Source: Paralithodes platypus | Taxonomy: Eukaryota; Arthropoda; Malacostraca; Decapoda; Lithodidae | NCBI GenBank assembly: GCA_032716605.1 | Contig: CM064485.1 | Span: forward strand, 33,395,722 to 33,459,721 | Reading direction: 5' to 3' | Length of the DNA stretch: 64,000 nucleotides | In this document: one piece after another, positions 10,945 to 21,811 of the stretch | How positions within the stretch are numbered: the first letter of the stretch is position 1 | How the letters are laid out: each line of letters starts with the position of its first letter | Notes under the pieces: model-generated | Database searches by the model: none | Told to the model about the DNA's origin: nothing | The model's input: only the letters and a program-made list of their open reading frames with translations | Program-made: the position numbers and the translations under genes

Positions 10945-11390
10945 TTAACCCGTACAGCCCCAGCGACGCGTCTGACGCGTCGGCGATGTATGTAACGCAC
11001 AGCCCCAGAGACGCGCCTGACGCGTCACCCTAATTGCGCCGACCGTAACCTCAGGTGTAGCCACTCAAGAGGGCTCAGATTTGTATGGGAACTGTGTACG
11101 TATCCCACGCAACCGTGCCGATGGTTAAAAACTCTCAAAGTCCACGTGCGTGCGCTCGAGCGCGCAATAACCTGGTTTTTGGGGATAATTGCCTTCAATT
11201 TTTTACTCTTGTAAAATCCGTTTTCGGGGGCTCTGTAGGACCATTTTTTAAGCTTTTTGAGCGGTTTTTCGTGGTTTTTCCTTTATTCCTAACCCATTCG
11301 CTATTGTTTCTGGAATAAAACCATTTTTTGAAAACCGGCCGGGTTCTGGTGCGCAAACATTACAAAACTAGCCGGGGCTCCACGGGTTAA
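10945..11390. mobile_element. TTAA-flanked element, family G, copy 1 (438 bp)
   Basis: A 438-bp insert lies between TTAA copies (10945-10948 and 11387-11390). The neighbouring repeat at 11502-11520 has the empty site CCCCTTTAAAAGGAC. The ends are inverted repeats: TTAACCCGTACAGCCCC against TTAACCCGTGGAGCCCC. Near the left end it carries doubled GACGCGTC palindromes. A second copy with the same 438-bp insert length is at 36969-37414. Confidence 0.87.
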
Positions 11391-11620
11391 AAGGACATTA
11401 GCCTAACCTAACAACCTTATCTAACCTATCCTAGTATTATGGGTGGGGGCTGCCACCCCCGCTCCCACACACCCCTAAAAAGGGTATATCATAGTGTTTA
11501 CTATACCCCTTTAAAAGGACATTAACCTAACCTAACAACCTTACCTAACCTATCCTAGTATTATGGGTGGGGGCTGCTGCCCCCACACCCCCGCCCCCAC
11601 ACACCCCTAAAAAGCGCATA
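11391..11620. repeat. Two D modules in tandem
   Basis: Two copies of CCTAACCTAACAACCTTA followed by the GGGTGGGGGCTGC hairpin are separated by a short TATACCCCTTT link. The 11502-11520 link preserves the empty target of the family G insertion next door. Confidence 0.7.
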
Positions 11621-11820
11621 ATGCGATAATAAGCATTTGTAAATAATACCGCAAGTACGAATCTTGTTTGTGAGACTAGTATTAACGTAATAAACAATCG
11701 AACCTAATTATTTTAACAAAATAAACTAAAAATGCTAAATAACGTAAGTACCAATCCCTTGTCATGAACGTAAACCCCAAATCCTAACCACTATTAGACA
11801 AAACAATATGAGTTTGTACC

Positions 11821-12753
11821 TTAATGTGTAGGAGGATAAAGTTTAGCCGCAAGGAGAAGAAAGTGGTGCAATCGTGTTGCTGGATCCGGAAAGGCCTTAT
11901 GGAAAAGGAAGAGTGACAAGTACCCTTCAAAGTGTTCCTCCTTGCGTCCAAACCGTGGGACCTTTTCACGAACAGTCCTCCAGTTCCTCTCGACGTTTTG
12001 GGTATGAGATCCAGTGTCGGGGTCCACGAAATGTTGCGAGTGGTTTACCGTGGTGTGTGTATAGCCTTCCAGGGAAAGAGTGTTGTAGGAGGCCCAACAA
12101 TCGGAGTGGATATGCGTACCTGGCAAAATCCACTCCTTGATAATGTTCACTAATGTATCTTTTTTTCTATTTTCCACAGCCACCAGAAACACCTTTTTGG
12201 ACCCTCTTTCAAAGGCCCCAAAAACCCACTGTCCCTCAATGACCCGTCCCCTATGATATTTCCTTTGTCCAAACTTTGCCTCATCAATTTAGACGTCTTT
12301 TCCTGGGCCCCCTAATTTGTCACAGTGGTCAATGCAATAATGAATCGTTACTTCACGGCAGAAGGAATACCAATCGACGAGTGTTTGTTTTGACACGCGG
12401 CACTCGAGGGCTACACGGTCATATGTCCCCAAATTAGCCGAGTAACAATAACAAATAAGAATGATTTAAAAAAACTCTAACTTGGCATTTTCAAAGAAGG
12501 TGCCGATCTTAGCCCCGACGTCAAACCTGCACCTGCCTTTCCTCACGTGTTTCCCGTGAGGTACTCTGGTAACTTTATCACACTTCCATCTGTTGTTATC
12601 ATTAACTTTTAAATCGGCACCACAGGTGTCACACTTCACAGACCTTTTCACCAGATTGTGGGCCGCAAGAATCTCCCACAGATCGTCCCTGTTTTGTAAG
12701 GCTAGGTATAGTTCACCAATATTCTTAGAGCAGCCTTCACACTCAAGAGCCAT
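11821..12753 (-). pseudogene. Merlin (IS1595-like) DDE transposase, broken
   Basis: Read from 12753, the N-terminus has a zinc-ribbon-like region with CEGC, CDTCGADL and a KGRCRFDVGAKIGTFF segment. This ends at a stop at 12466. The middle (12440-12200) resumes in another frame with VSKQTLVDWYSFCREV, then an in-frame stop just before IDEAKFGQRKYHRG, the first catalytic aspartate region. FGAFERGSKK, HSDCWASYNTL (second aspartate) and HTQNVERNWRTVREK (catalytic glutamate) follow, ending at 11821. The D, D and E are all visible but separated by one stop and at least one frameshift, so this copy cannot make a full transposase. The order matches the IS1595/ISXO2 fold used by Merlin elements. Confidence 0.85.
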
Positions 12754-13922
12754 CTTTGTTCAACAAACCCGGGTCTGACAGTGTGTTCACCTGGTCGTGA
12801 CGTATCAGCTGGTTCTGACGTATGATCAGCTGATGGTGTTCCAATAACACTACTTATGATTTCAGAATAGTGTATTATTGCTATATGTTCGTGACAATCT
12901 AGAGAGAAGTGTGGTATTATCGTGCATTATTAATATTGAGGTCTTGCAACAATATTACAAGTGTTTATAGTCGCCTACAAATATATACAGAACGTGTTGA
13001 AGCACAATATTGAGCGTGGTGAATTCGCGGCATTCGTAAGATATTAGGTTTTAAAAAGCCCGGGCGGAGCCGGAGGACGGAGGTATTCGAAGGGGTTCGA
13101 CGCAATGCTTGAACCGACCGAAATCAAGACAGCACAAGACGATGTTTACATTTTTTACTTAGATTTTCGGTGTATTTGTCTGTAAGTGAGTATTTGTTCA
13201 ATGTGTTGATAACGAAAATCCTCCATGCGGACTATAATGAGAAAAATATGGCGAATCTATTGGTGCCTATTTTCATTAATAAATTGTTTCTCATAAGGTG
13301 GCACTAGTGTCCTTGAATATTATCGAAAATAGGTTTTCCCGAGATTTCTAATTAATTACAAACACTATATATTGATGCAAATGACCAATTTTGTTTATAA
13401 AAAACACTCTGAAAATTTGTGGTATTAAAATAAAAAAAATTCCGAAATGGTGCCTATGGGCGGTGTCCAGCTATTGTCGAATGCAATTTTGAGCACGTAA
13501 TGTGCTCTGAGAGAGAGCGGAGCGGTGGGAGGAGCATAGATTACCTTCTGACCGCTCGCCACGGTGGCCGTGGAGCTACTGAGATGTACTCCTTTGTACT
13601 TCACCCTCTATCACTCGTTTCACACGTAATAATGTAAGAAAATTACCGTATTTTAGCGATTTTGCCCTTCGGTTGCACGATCGTTGCAAGACAACCAGTG
13701 ATCGTAGAAGGATGGTTCGGGTGTCATTGGAAAGCTCAATTTACGCCCTTTCAGGGATACATACTTGTATTACGCTCTGGGTCTTGTTTATGCATGAAAA
13801 AGAGCACGGAAACAACCCCATTTATGGTAAAAAAAAACGCTGGGCGGTACATAGAAATTACCGCCTAGGCCGCTCTTAAGGTGTTAATGGGCGATCACAA
13901 AGTAACATAAAGTAAAAGATTT

Positions 13923-14311
13923 GGTCAATATTTACGAGTCGCACCACAGCTGGAATCTCATTTCTAATGGTAGTTTTGGGTTCCTATCATTCTATGTTTC
14001 ATTACTATATACTTTTTATCCACTGGAAAATATTATTTTTTCTTGTTTTTATATTTTTATTTTTATTTTTTTTATTTTTTTTAGCATTAACCTAACCTAA
14101 AAACCTAACCTAAATGTATTTGGGGGCTGTTAGGTTAGGTTAGGTTTTTTGGTTAGGTTAATGCAAAAAAAAAAAAAAAAAAAGCCAAGAAAAAAAAAAA
14201 AAAAAATCCGGTGGGTAAAAAGTATATAGCAATGAAGCATAGAATGATAGGAACCCAAAACTACCGTTAAAAATGAGATCCCAGCTGTGGTGTGACTCGT
14301 AAATATTGACC
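13923..14311. mobile_element. Family H inverted-repeat element, complete copy (389 bp)
   Basis: It is flanked by the 8-bp duplication AAAGATTT (13915-13922 and 14312-14319). The two arms are long inverted repeats starting GGTCAATATTTACGAGTC. The centre is a TTAGG-like and A/T-rich spacer. It has no coding capacity. Other copies: 17398-28935 (split), 32810-33228, and the truncated arm at 5616-6050. Confidence 0.9.
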
Positions 14312-14320
14312 AAAGATTTT

Positions 14321-14480
14321 GATAATATTCAAGACCTCTTTCGCCACCCTATTAGAAATAATTTATTAGAGAAAATAGGGACCAATAGACTCGCCATATT
14401 TTTCTCATTATAGTCCGCATGGAGGAATTTCGTTATCGACACTTGAAAAAACCTGATTACACCGAAAAATAACACTAAAA
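14321..14480. mobile_element. Family I end fragment
   Basis: It starts GATAATATTCAAG and continues through the AAAATATGGCGA / TCCGCATGGAGGA block in reverse, as in 15660-16003. It lacks the other end. Confidence 0.6.
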
Positions 14481-14634
14481 TAATGTCCCAAACGTAAACA
14501 AAGGGTTAATTTAAAGATGATGTAATTAAATTGCTAAAAAATCGTTTCGATTGTTTTTATCTAGTTTAGAGTTGTGTAAGGGTGTTTTGATGTGTGAAAA
14601 TAGGCGTAAATGCATATTTACCCATTAACCTCTG

Positions 14635-15113
14635 AAGTGCGCATGGGGTTAATTGGAAACGTCCCCCTGTGCTGACGTATTTGAGGTGTTTCCGTCACTA
14701 AAATATTCATTGTGCCATTAATAGCATTAATACTTATCCATATGCGCCTATTATGGGTTGATTATAAAGGTATTAACCTGAAACAACAATAAAACGAGTG
14801 AAAACAGCGTTTGGATGGTCAAAATCGGAGATATAGCCCGCGAGTTGTATAATGTATGGGTGAGGCAACCTGCTTTCCCGCCAATTTACCCCAAGGCCAC
14901 TGAGATACAGTCGATCGATACTCTCTCTCTCTCTCTTGCACTCGCTTGCCATCAGTGATGACAACACCCTGCTTGCAACTCGCTAATGTTAGCACGAAAA
15001 TATACCTCAGAATAAGGGAATAACAGGGAAAATAGGTGATAACAGAAGGAGAGGAGGAAAGTGGGGAAGGAGGGGAGGTAGAGGACTGAGATTTTCCATG
15101 GCCCAGGGGCCAA

Positions 15114-15158
<45 letters not shown>

Positions 15159-15257
15159 CGATGTCAAAAGTTGATTTTTTTTTTCACTCACTCATAAGAG
15201 TCTCCCCGCAGTCCGCCGGGGGAACTCTTAAGAGTCTCCCTGCAGTTCCCGGGTTAA
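14635..15257. mobile_element. TTAA-flanked element, family A, copy 2 (615 bp)
   Basis: TTAA copies lie at 14635-14638 and 15254-15257, with ends TTAACCTCTGAAGTGCGC and, inverted, TTAACCCGGGAACTGCGG. It is uninterrupted and so shows the family A structure: a CT run, a long T tract near 15116-15158 and the short GAGTCTCC repeat near the right end. The T tract gives a spurious poly-lysine frame. Confidence 0.82.
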
Positions 15258-15329
15258 ACAACAATCTAATAATACGTACCTTCACTCGCGAAAAATAACT
15301 ATTTGGCCATAACCGTTTGCCGTTGGATA

Positions 15330-15430
15330 CAAAATATGTAGAATGGGGGGCAAGCCCCCCCTCACCCCCCCAAGATTTATTGAAATCGTCATATATATAA
15401 ACAGTAGGGGGCAAAAACCAAATTTTCCCC
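15330..15430. repeat. GC-hairpin module (GGGGGGCAAGCCCCCC)
   Basis: The hairpin is followed by TTATTGAAATCGTCATATAT and a block ending AGTAGGGGGCAAA. The same order (hairpin, ATTATAATAATCGTCAT, CAGCAGGGGGCAA) occurs in family K at 4583-4652 and in looser form at 16517-16585 and 50690-50755. Confidence 0.6.
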
Positions 15431-15659
15431 AATGCTTCTTCTTCTTCTTCTTCGCGGCGGATGTAAACAAAGCCACCCGCCTCTTGCGAGGTAGGCGATA
15501 TAGGGGATATTTTGTTTTTTTCAGGATCAGTAATACATTTTTACGCGCATTTAGACACATATAGGAATGAAATACATGGTATAAGGAACCTGTAGGCCAC
15601 GATAAAATCGATATATGAATTTAATTACATCATCTTTATATTGTCCAAACAAAGCATTG

Positions 15660-16003
15660 GATAATATTCAAGGACACTAGTGCGACGTTATGAGAAACAA
15701 TTTATTAGGGAAAATAGGCACCAATAGATTCGCCATATTTTTCTCCATATAGTCCGCATGGAGGATTTTCGTTATCAACAAATTGAAAAATACCCACTTC
15801 GCAGACAAATACACCCAAAATCTAAGTCAAAGCGGGGGTGTGGGGGTGGCAGCCCCCACCTATAATACTAGGATAGGTTAGGTAAGGTTGTTAGGTTAGG
15901 CTAATGTCCTTTCAAAGGGGTATAGGCTAGTAAATACTAGGATAGCCTATACCCAGTCAGAGGTAAGAAGGAGAGTTCTGCAGTAGTCTCCTTGAACGCT
16001 ACC
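15660..16003. mobile_element. Family I inverted-repeat element (344 bp)
   Basis: The ends GATAATATTCAAGGA and TCCTTGAACGCTACC match the two ends of the Merlin element at 10098-13324. It contains a D module and the TATAGGCTA hairpin. Flanking 8-mers AAGCATTG and AATAATTG match at six of eight positions, a decayed target duplication. It has no gene. Interpreted as a Merlin-derived non-autonomous element. Confidence 0.7.
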
Positions 16004-16684
16004 AATAATTGGCTTGAACGTTACTCACAAAAACTATATTATATTATATTATATTAGGGATAGGTTAGGTTAGGTTAGGTTATGTTAATCTAATCTAATC
16101 TAATATAATATTTGTACATTTTGGAAGCGTGCATGGCCTCTCCACAATTTCCCTTACCTACTGTAAAAGCGGGATTCACCCAATAAATGGCGCCATTTGA
16201 CTGAGTATCTTCAGATTAATGAATAATGGGTAAGCAATAAGGAATAATGCAAATCCTCCACTCAAACCAATAAAAACAACAATTAAACACTATATTCCTT
16301 GGAAAAAATATAAAAAAACTTGGTAAATAAGGCAGCTCTAGCTGTCTTGAATGTTACCAAGATTTTTTCGCATAGGTTTAAACCTCCGGAAATTAATGGG
16401 TAATAAATACGACAATGGATTATTTTAAGTTACGTCCGCCGCCGCACTAATGTTATTGTTGTCAACCTCTCGCTGCCGTCGGACGAGTGTGGCAGAAATG
16501 TCGTACAGTAAAATAAAGTTTTTGCCCCCTGGTGGCCACATAGATGAGATTTTCAATAAGTCCTGCGCCCCCCCCCCCCCCCCCTCTACTTATTTGTTAA
16601 AAATTGAAGAGACTCCGGACAGCCTTTTTACTAGTTAATTCTATTTTTTTTTTAAAGTTTTCTTTGATATACAGTGTTGTTTAA
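16004..16684. other. No gene; TTAGG tract, TCTAA tract and GC-hairpin block
   Basis: A short TTAGG array (about 16064-16081) is flanked by TTATA and TCTAA runs. A looser GC-hairpin block with a C homopolymer lies at 16517-16585. The segment around 16405-16480 matches 29240-29300, the left flank of the minisatellite there. Confidence 0.5.
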
Positions 16685-16974
16685 GGTAGCATTCAAGGAG
16701 ACTACTGCAGGACTCTTCTTCTTCTTCTTCTTCTTACCTCTGACCGGGTATAGGCTATCCTAGTGTATACTAGCCTATACCCCTTTGAAAGGACATTAGC
16801 CTAACCTAACAACCTTACCTAACCTATCCTAGTATTATAGGTGGGGGTTGCCGCCCCCACACCCCCGCTTTGACTTAGATTTTTGGTGTATTTGTCTGTG
16901 AAGTGGGTATTTTTCAATTTGTTAATAACGAAAATCCTCCATGCAGACTATATAGAGAAAAAATATGGCGAATG
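16685..16974. mobile_element. Family I element, truncated
   Basis: It starts GGTAGCATTCAAGGAGAC, passes through a CTT microsatellite, a TATAGGCTA hairpin and a D module, and stops at AAAATATGGCGAA, where a family K terminus begins. With 15660-16003 it forms a 1.3-kb inverted pair. Confidence 0.65.
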
Positions 16975-17052
16975 CGTGGAAACCGAAAACAAATATGTAT
17001 TAAATCCTCGGTGGTACCTGTCAAATAGGTGTCCAGTAACTAAAATCATACC
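16975..17052. mobile_element. Solo family K terminus
   Basis: About 78 bp of the K terminal repeat (to CTAAAATCATACC) is joined directly to family I on one side and family J on the other. Confidence 0.6.
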
Positions 17053-17275
17053 GAATGTAGTTACCGGGTGTACCGCCTGTCTTGTTTACACTACGCGGAC
17101 GCTCACCATCATGTTCCCGTCTATTTTGACTGCCTTTGGATACAAAAATAAATTACCCTAACCAAACAACCTAACCTAACTTAGTATTATAGATTTATAA
17201 GTATTTATTTTATTATAAGTATTTATAGCTGATTTATGTTGTATGTCGGTAGTGGTACAGCCGGTAACTACATCC
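17053..17275. mobile_element. Family J inverted-repeat element (223 bp)
   Basis: The ends are inverted: GAATGTAGTTACCGG against GGATGTAGTTACCGG. The interior has a TTAGG-like tract. The second copy, at 30835-31766, is split by a family K element inserted at TACAAAAA; copy 1 preserves that empty site near 17133. The target duplication of J itself is not clear. Confidence 0.65.
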
Positions 17276-17308
17276 ATCCCGTCTTCACTTTCGTACGTCA
17301 CTGTCAGC

Positions 17309-17397
17309 ATGGCTGGCATCTGTCAAGGATGTGAAGACGTACCTCTCCGAATTTACACCTCGGTTTTTGAAAAGAATGCCCCTGCATTAGACATTTT
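17309..17397 (+). pseudogene. Merlin-like transposase, 5' coding part (split)
   Basis: It begins MAGICQGCEDVPLRIYTS and runs to ALDI at the H target duplication. Without the H insertion the frame continues at 28944 as FTVHGCLPVSVKCPKCQ. The arrangement resembles the N-terminus of the Merlin transposase at 12753 (a CxxC pair, about 40 residues, then CPKC). It is thus the ancestral target of the 17.4-28.9-kb nest. Confidence 0.55.
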
Positions 17398-17736
17398 GGT
17401 CAATATTTACGAGTCGCACCACAGCTGGGATCTCATTTCTAATGATAGTTTTGGGTTCCTATCATTCTATGCTTCATTGCTATATACTTTGGTACGATTT
17501 TAGTTACTGGACACCTATTTGACAAGTACCACCGAGGATTTAATACATATTTGTTTTCGGTTTCCACGCATCCAACACCAAGCTACACCCTTTTCTGGTG
17601 TACGAAACACTAAAAAAGCAATGGAGACACTTTAATAATGATAATATGAGACGAAATATAAAGACAACTCGGTTGCGTTCGTGGAAGTAGCGTCGCTTTG
17701 TTTACTTTACGCTCGGAGTGACTTCCCGGTCCCGCC

Positions 17737-19575
17737 TGTGACGCATATCCACGTGTGAGCATGCTGCACAGAACGCCTAGTCATGCCCCACTCTCGCTAG
17801 GATCGTCAGGGCAGGAACTTTGGCTGTAGTCTATGTAGAGTTTCCTAACTTAGTTTATGTGAGCCGTTGTACTATAAGTATTATGAATATGTATTTTGTT
17901 TTCATCTGAGTCAACGAGTTCTATTTTATATACTTAGTTATAAGTATTGTGTGTAAAACTTATTTGTAATGATGGGAAGAGAAACAGCCACAGTTGGGGG
18001 TCAGTGGGTGCGCCAGGCGGGAGGTGGGCCTAACTCACTCGCATTCCTCCCTCCCTCAGTGCTAGGGGAGCCTTTGTGTATCCCAGAGGAGAGAGATAAA
18101 TTACGTAATGGTTGTCAGTGGGCGGTCCTTAGTAGTTCACGTTGGGCTCACTAGAGGGCCGGGTATAAAAGGGAAGTCTAGCCATTTTTTCATCAGAACT
18201 CATTAGGCAGAGCGACTTCTCATTTCCCTTGCTAACTATATATATTCTTCTGACTGATGGGAACTTTCTCTACTACCTTACATTCTTATCTCCTCTTTTC
18301 CCTACCCTGTTTAACTTCCATGGTCCCGTTGGTGCAGAGCTAGTCAGCCAACGTATTATCGCTTGAGTTCTCACGAGATACTTGCCTATTAGATAGCCTA
18401 TTTTGGAATGGTTGACTTAGAATAGGATTGATTTATGTTTGTTGCACTTGTATATGCATTTCCCTGTGTGTTATTATTATTATTCCTGTTTTCTGCTAGT
18501 CTAGGTAATGCTAGACTGGGGTAAGGCTTTTCTGTGTTACGAGTTGTTGTTTGATGCAGTGGTTAAGCGATAAACCTGCATACTCTTTTCGGTTCAGTGA
18601 AGCCTAGGTTGTCTTCGCGGCTGACTGTGTTGAGTTAATAATTTACAGTGCGTGAGGGCAAGAGCCTAACCACCCTGTATTTTATTAACAGTTTGTTTTT
18701 ACTTTGTCAAGGAGCCGGGAGAAAACCAGAAACAAGGGATCTGGATTTCTCAAAGTGCACTTGTTAGTTTTAACGTAATACTTTAAACAGTCGTGAGAAC
18801 TTCGCTAGGCTACGAGCCGTTTTTGCTCAGTCACTGCTACCTTTTTGCCTACAGTACCCCAGCTAGACTTTACTCGATTAGTAGATACAGAATAGTATTG
18901 AAGCTTTCCTTATGTATGTTATTGTTTATGCACTATTGATTTCATGTGTTGCAAGCTTGGCTACTTTAGTGATTAGTGGCCCACGAGTACAATCCGAGTA
19001 GGCTATTGCCGTTGCATTTGCGGAGTACTTCCTTTTAATGTTTGCCATTTACTATTGCATATTCTTTTAATTATTCTTATGCCAATTTAATATTTAATTG
19101 CCAGTGTTTTTGCTTATTGAATTACTGTTCAAAATCCGATACGTACTTCTTACGAGCATCCGAGAAGCATCTAACTTTTTTCATAAGATTCCTTGCTCGA
19201 TGCTTAAGGACTATTAATTAACGTAACGTAATAGTGCCGATCCGAAGTAGAGGGTGGTGGACTTCTTAAGTTCATAGTCAAGGGTGGATTACTTCGGCTT
19301 CGGCCAACACTATTCTTTGGTGTTGTTGTTTCTTACTTCATTGTTTGATTGTTGACCAGACTAGATAATGCCTGTCTCTTTATTAGTCTGTTGTTGAACA
19401 CTAGTACCGAGTTCTTGTATACCCCGTTATAGCAGATTGAACTCTGGAGGGTATTGGTGTTTTTTGTTCGGCTGGCAGTACTCAGGGGTTGGGATCGTGT
19501 GTTTCCGTTGTGGCAGCGAGCCGTATTCGAGTCCTGATTGAGAGCCCTTGTGTACCCGAGTGCCAGTTCGTAACA
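17737..19575 (+). repeat. 5' LTR
   Basis: TGTGACGC...GTAACA, 1839 bp. It differs from the 3' LTR at scattered positions and short indels, including a missing ACTATAAGTATTATGA segment in the 3' copy and a missing AAGCCTTTAATATT segment here. TATAAAA is at 18164-18170. Confidence 0.92.
18164..18170 (+). promoter_or_regulatory. LTR TATA box
   Basis: TATAAAA sits about 30 bp upstream of TCATCAGAACTCATTAGG, the likely transcription start and start of R. It is conserved in all three LTRs of the window. Confidence 0.6.
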
Positions 19576-19576
19576 A

Positions 19577-19595
19577 ATGGCGACCTTGCTTAGGA
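19577..19595 (+). promoter_or_regulatory. Candidate primer binding site
   Basis: TGGCGACCTTG begins two bases after the 5' LTR. TGG is the complement of a tRNA CCA end. The first eight bases would pair with an arginine-type tRNA ending GGTCG-CCA; the match then weakens. The tRNA identity is inference. Confidence 0.45.
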
Positions 19596-19775
19596 TTTTG
19601 TGAACAGTATAAATTTTTGCAGAGTTGTACAACATTTGTTTGTTTGTATTTTAGCGTGCATATTGAAGAATATTTTTTTTGTATGGCAATTAGTAAAGTA
19701 TTTAAGAGACTCCAGTTAATTTAGTAATTAGTGCTTGCATAGGAAGTTTAACACTTTTGTCTCGAGAATTTTTTT

Positions 19776-20915
19776 GTGGACTTCAGTATGTCATGCATTA
19801 GCACTGACGATGAGCGAGAGATGTCATTTGGAGGTGTGCCGTTAGTAACCAGTGAGGAGGATGCTAGAGTTTTTGTGAGTAAGCGGTACCACGTGACGGA
19901 GGAGAGGCTGACTGGGGTGGATGTTTGTGGCTTGCACCTGATAGCCAAGGTTTTGGGCATTTCCAATGTAGCAGGGATGTCCAAGGGGGAGCTGATTTCC
20001 TGGGTGTTGCGTGGGCGACATGGGGTTTCGGAGGAGAGGGCGTTTGGGGGGGTTCCTCCCCAGATCCCCTCTCACTCGACTCCCACAGTGCCGTCCACTC
20101 AGTTACCGGAGGTTAGCACTCTCCCACAGAGGGATGAGAATTGGCAGATTGGAGTGCCCTCGGATGGTGCACGTGGTAGTTCCCCAGTTTTTGCCCCCCC
20201 TCCTTCAGTAGTGGCAGCTCCCTCTTCCTGCCTGTCTCCAGATATGGTATTTAGACTTGAGCTTGCTAAGATTGAGGCTAGGAAGCAGGAGAATGAGACT
20301 AGGAGGCATGAGATTGAGGTTAGGAGGCAAGAGGATGAGACCAGGAGGCAAGAGGATGAGACCAGGAGGCATGAGGCTGAGCTTAGGTACGACTCGGAGA
20401 AATATTGTGCTAAATTAGATTTAGATAAGACTCTTGCAGAGTCGACAGGGACTCGGATGGGCCGTGAGGGCCAAGTAAGAGAACAGTCCTTGGCCCACTT
20501 AGTCAAATTGGTGCCGGTATTTAGTGAAACTGAAGTCACAGAATTTTGTAATCGTTTTGAGAAGAAGTGTAGGGAGCATAATTGGCCTGAAGAGAAGTGG
20601 GCAGCTCTAGTCTCCTCAAGACTTACGGGTAAGGGTCTGAAGGCTTATGATGCACTGCCTTTAGAGTCTTGCATTGACTACCCAGAATTGAAGAGAGCTG
20701 TCCTACGGGCATACGAGTTGCAACCGGAAACATATCGATTGAAGTTTCGGGGTGTTACAAAGACTAGGGAGGCGACCTTTCTTGAACATGCCCGGGACTT
20801 AAAAGATGCACTTAAAAACTGGACACGTTCTGAGAAAGCTGAGATGGCAGAACAGTTGACTGAGCTGTTTCTGCTCGAGCAGTTTTATAAGTGTACTGGT
20901 GCAGAAATGACTTAA
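19776..20915 (+). pseudogene. gag: gag (capsid-like) N-terminal part
   Basis: 379 codons from an ATG about 200 bp after the LTR. Residues about 45-75 resemble a SAP-type helix pair (LIAKVLGISNVAGMSKGELI). A proline-rich linker follows, then a charged coiled coil around residues 165-220 built on repeats of the type RRQEDET. After that comes a helical capsid/SCAN-like region (FCNRFEKKCREHNWPEEKWA and DLKDALKNW). The frame ends early at GAEMT; a shift of one base continues it as LTIKEKNPRTLQEAAEMA in the next frame. It packages element RNA into cytoplasmic particles in related elements. Confidence 0.85.
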
Positions 20916-21811
20916 CTATTAAAGAAAAGAACCCAAGAACTCTTCAAGAGGCAGCTGAGATGGCTGACCTCAGGTTGTCGCTAATCAGGGTATGTGAATC
21001 TGTAAAGCGTGTTAATGCAGTTCCGAAGGGGCGCGATACTCCAAACCCTCGAGCTCAGGACAATCACTATAGATATAAACCTCAGTTTAAAAGCCAAGAT
21101 ACCAGGACTGAACCAAAGACTACAGCCATCCCATTAAAGAAGGGTCAGAACTCCGCCCCTTATCGGAAGAGACTGATAGGGGAAGTGGAATGTTTTCATT
21201 GTAGAAAGAAGGGGCATTATGCAAAATCTTGTCCTAGTAAGCCGCCAACTGCAGCCGTGTCTTTGGTGCGCAACATAGGTGTGGCTGAAATGTCGTCTGG
21301 ATTTACCGAGGATAGTTTGCCAGCGGCAGGGTCACAGGCTATGTATAAGACTCAGGAAGGCTCGTCCCCTGTCCGTGATGTCTTTTGCGCCCATAGAGGG
21401 ACCGGTAGGGTAAGTTGGGCGGGTTGCCAGCATGAGGTGGAAGTTTTGCGTGATACTGGAGCTTCACAGACACTTTTGAAGAATTTCACGGGGCGACCAA
21501 TTAATGCGGCACGGGTGGTTGTTGTTCAGGGTATTAATGCGACCAGGTCATACCCGTTGGTTCGTGTGGAGCTGGAAGTTGATGGTGTGATTAAGGACTT
21601 AGATGTAGGGATCGTTGAGAAATTGCCAGTGGAGGGCGTCGACCTTCTTCTCGGCAACGACTTTGCGGTGCCTACTTTAGAAGTTCCACCCTTAGTCGTT
21701 GCCGAGAGGCCGGCCGACGTGAGTAGGGAGGAACAAGAGTGGGTAGTGAGTTGTCAACGCCAACAGATGGCATGTGTGGTAACTCGTTCCCAAGCATTTA
21801 AGGTATCATAG
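20891..21811 (+). pseudogene. gag zinc knuckle and aspartic protease
   Basis: This continues gag after the frameshift. Residues 101-114 are a nucleocapsid CCHC knuckle (CFHCRKKGHYAKSC). The protease active site is LRDTGASQTLL (DTG at 188-190), followed by hydrophobic strands and VDLLLGNDFA, the usual C-terminal protease motif. The frame ends at a TAG (21809-21811) after RSQAFKVS; the next segment continues in the same frame, so this is a single nonsense change. The first in-frame ATG lies in the shifted region and is not the true start. Confidence 0.85.

Larger units (their letters stand above)
10098..13324 (-). mobile_element. Merlin-type DNA transposon (3.2 kb) with nested insert
   Basis: The element lies between 8-bp duplications GAAAATAG (10090-10097 and 13325-13332). 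Family L copy 2 shows the empty site at 32508-32515. The left end GGTAGCGTTCAAGGA and right end TCCTTGAATATTATC form imperfect inverted repeats. It carries a broken IS1595-like transposase on the minus strand (11821-12753), a tandem hairpin array (10326-10862), a nested TTAA element (10945-11390) and two D modules. Its ends match the short family I elements at 15660, 16685 and 30411, making it a candidate autonomous ancestor for them. Confidence 0.8.
9546..13443. mobile_element. Family L inverted-repeat element, copy 1, carrying a Merlin transposon
   Basis: It is flanked by an 8-bp duplication GAAATGGT (9538-9545 and 13444-13451). Terminal inverted repeats begin GG and share TTATTTTAATACCACAAATTT. 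The uninterrupted relative is at 31960-32625 (666 bp). Here 3.2 kb of Merlin element sits at 10098-13324. It contains no gene of its own. Terminal GG and the 8-bp duplication fit a Merlin-mobilised non-autonomous family (inference). Confidence 0.82.
9497..13887. mobile_element. TTAA-flanked element, family B, copy 2, split by nested insertions
   Basis: TTAA copies lie at 9497-9500 and 13884-13887. The left 45 bp and the right 432 bp, read in reverse complement, align with the 480-bp family B element at 4015-4502 (for example TATGTACCGCCCAGCG). The interior is occupied by the family L element at 9546-13443. It is the outermost layer of a four-level nest. Confidence 0.7.
14500..15650. repeat. 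Inverted arms around a family A element
   Basis: TAAAGATGATGTAATTAAAT at 14511-14530 is repeated in inverse orientation at about 15618-15638. The family A element (14635-15257) and a GC-rich hairpin block lie between them. The arms may belong to another inverted-repeat element, but I could not define its ends. Confidence 0.4.

Noticed and set aside
15098..15298. Phenylalanine/lysine-rich frames on both strands
   Set aside because: A long T tract inside a family A element gives them; no composition or motif of a gene.
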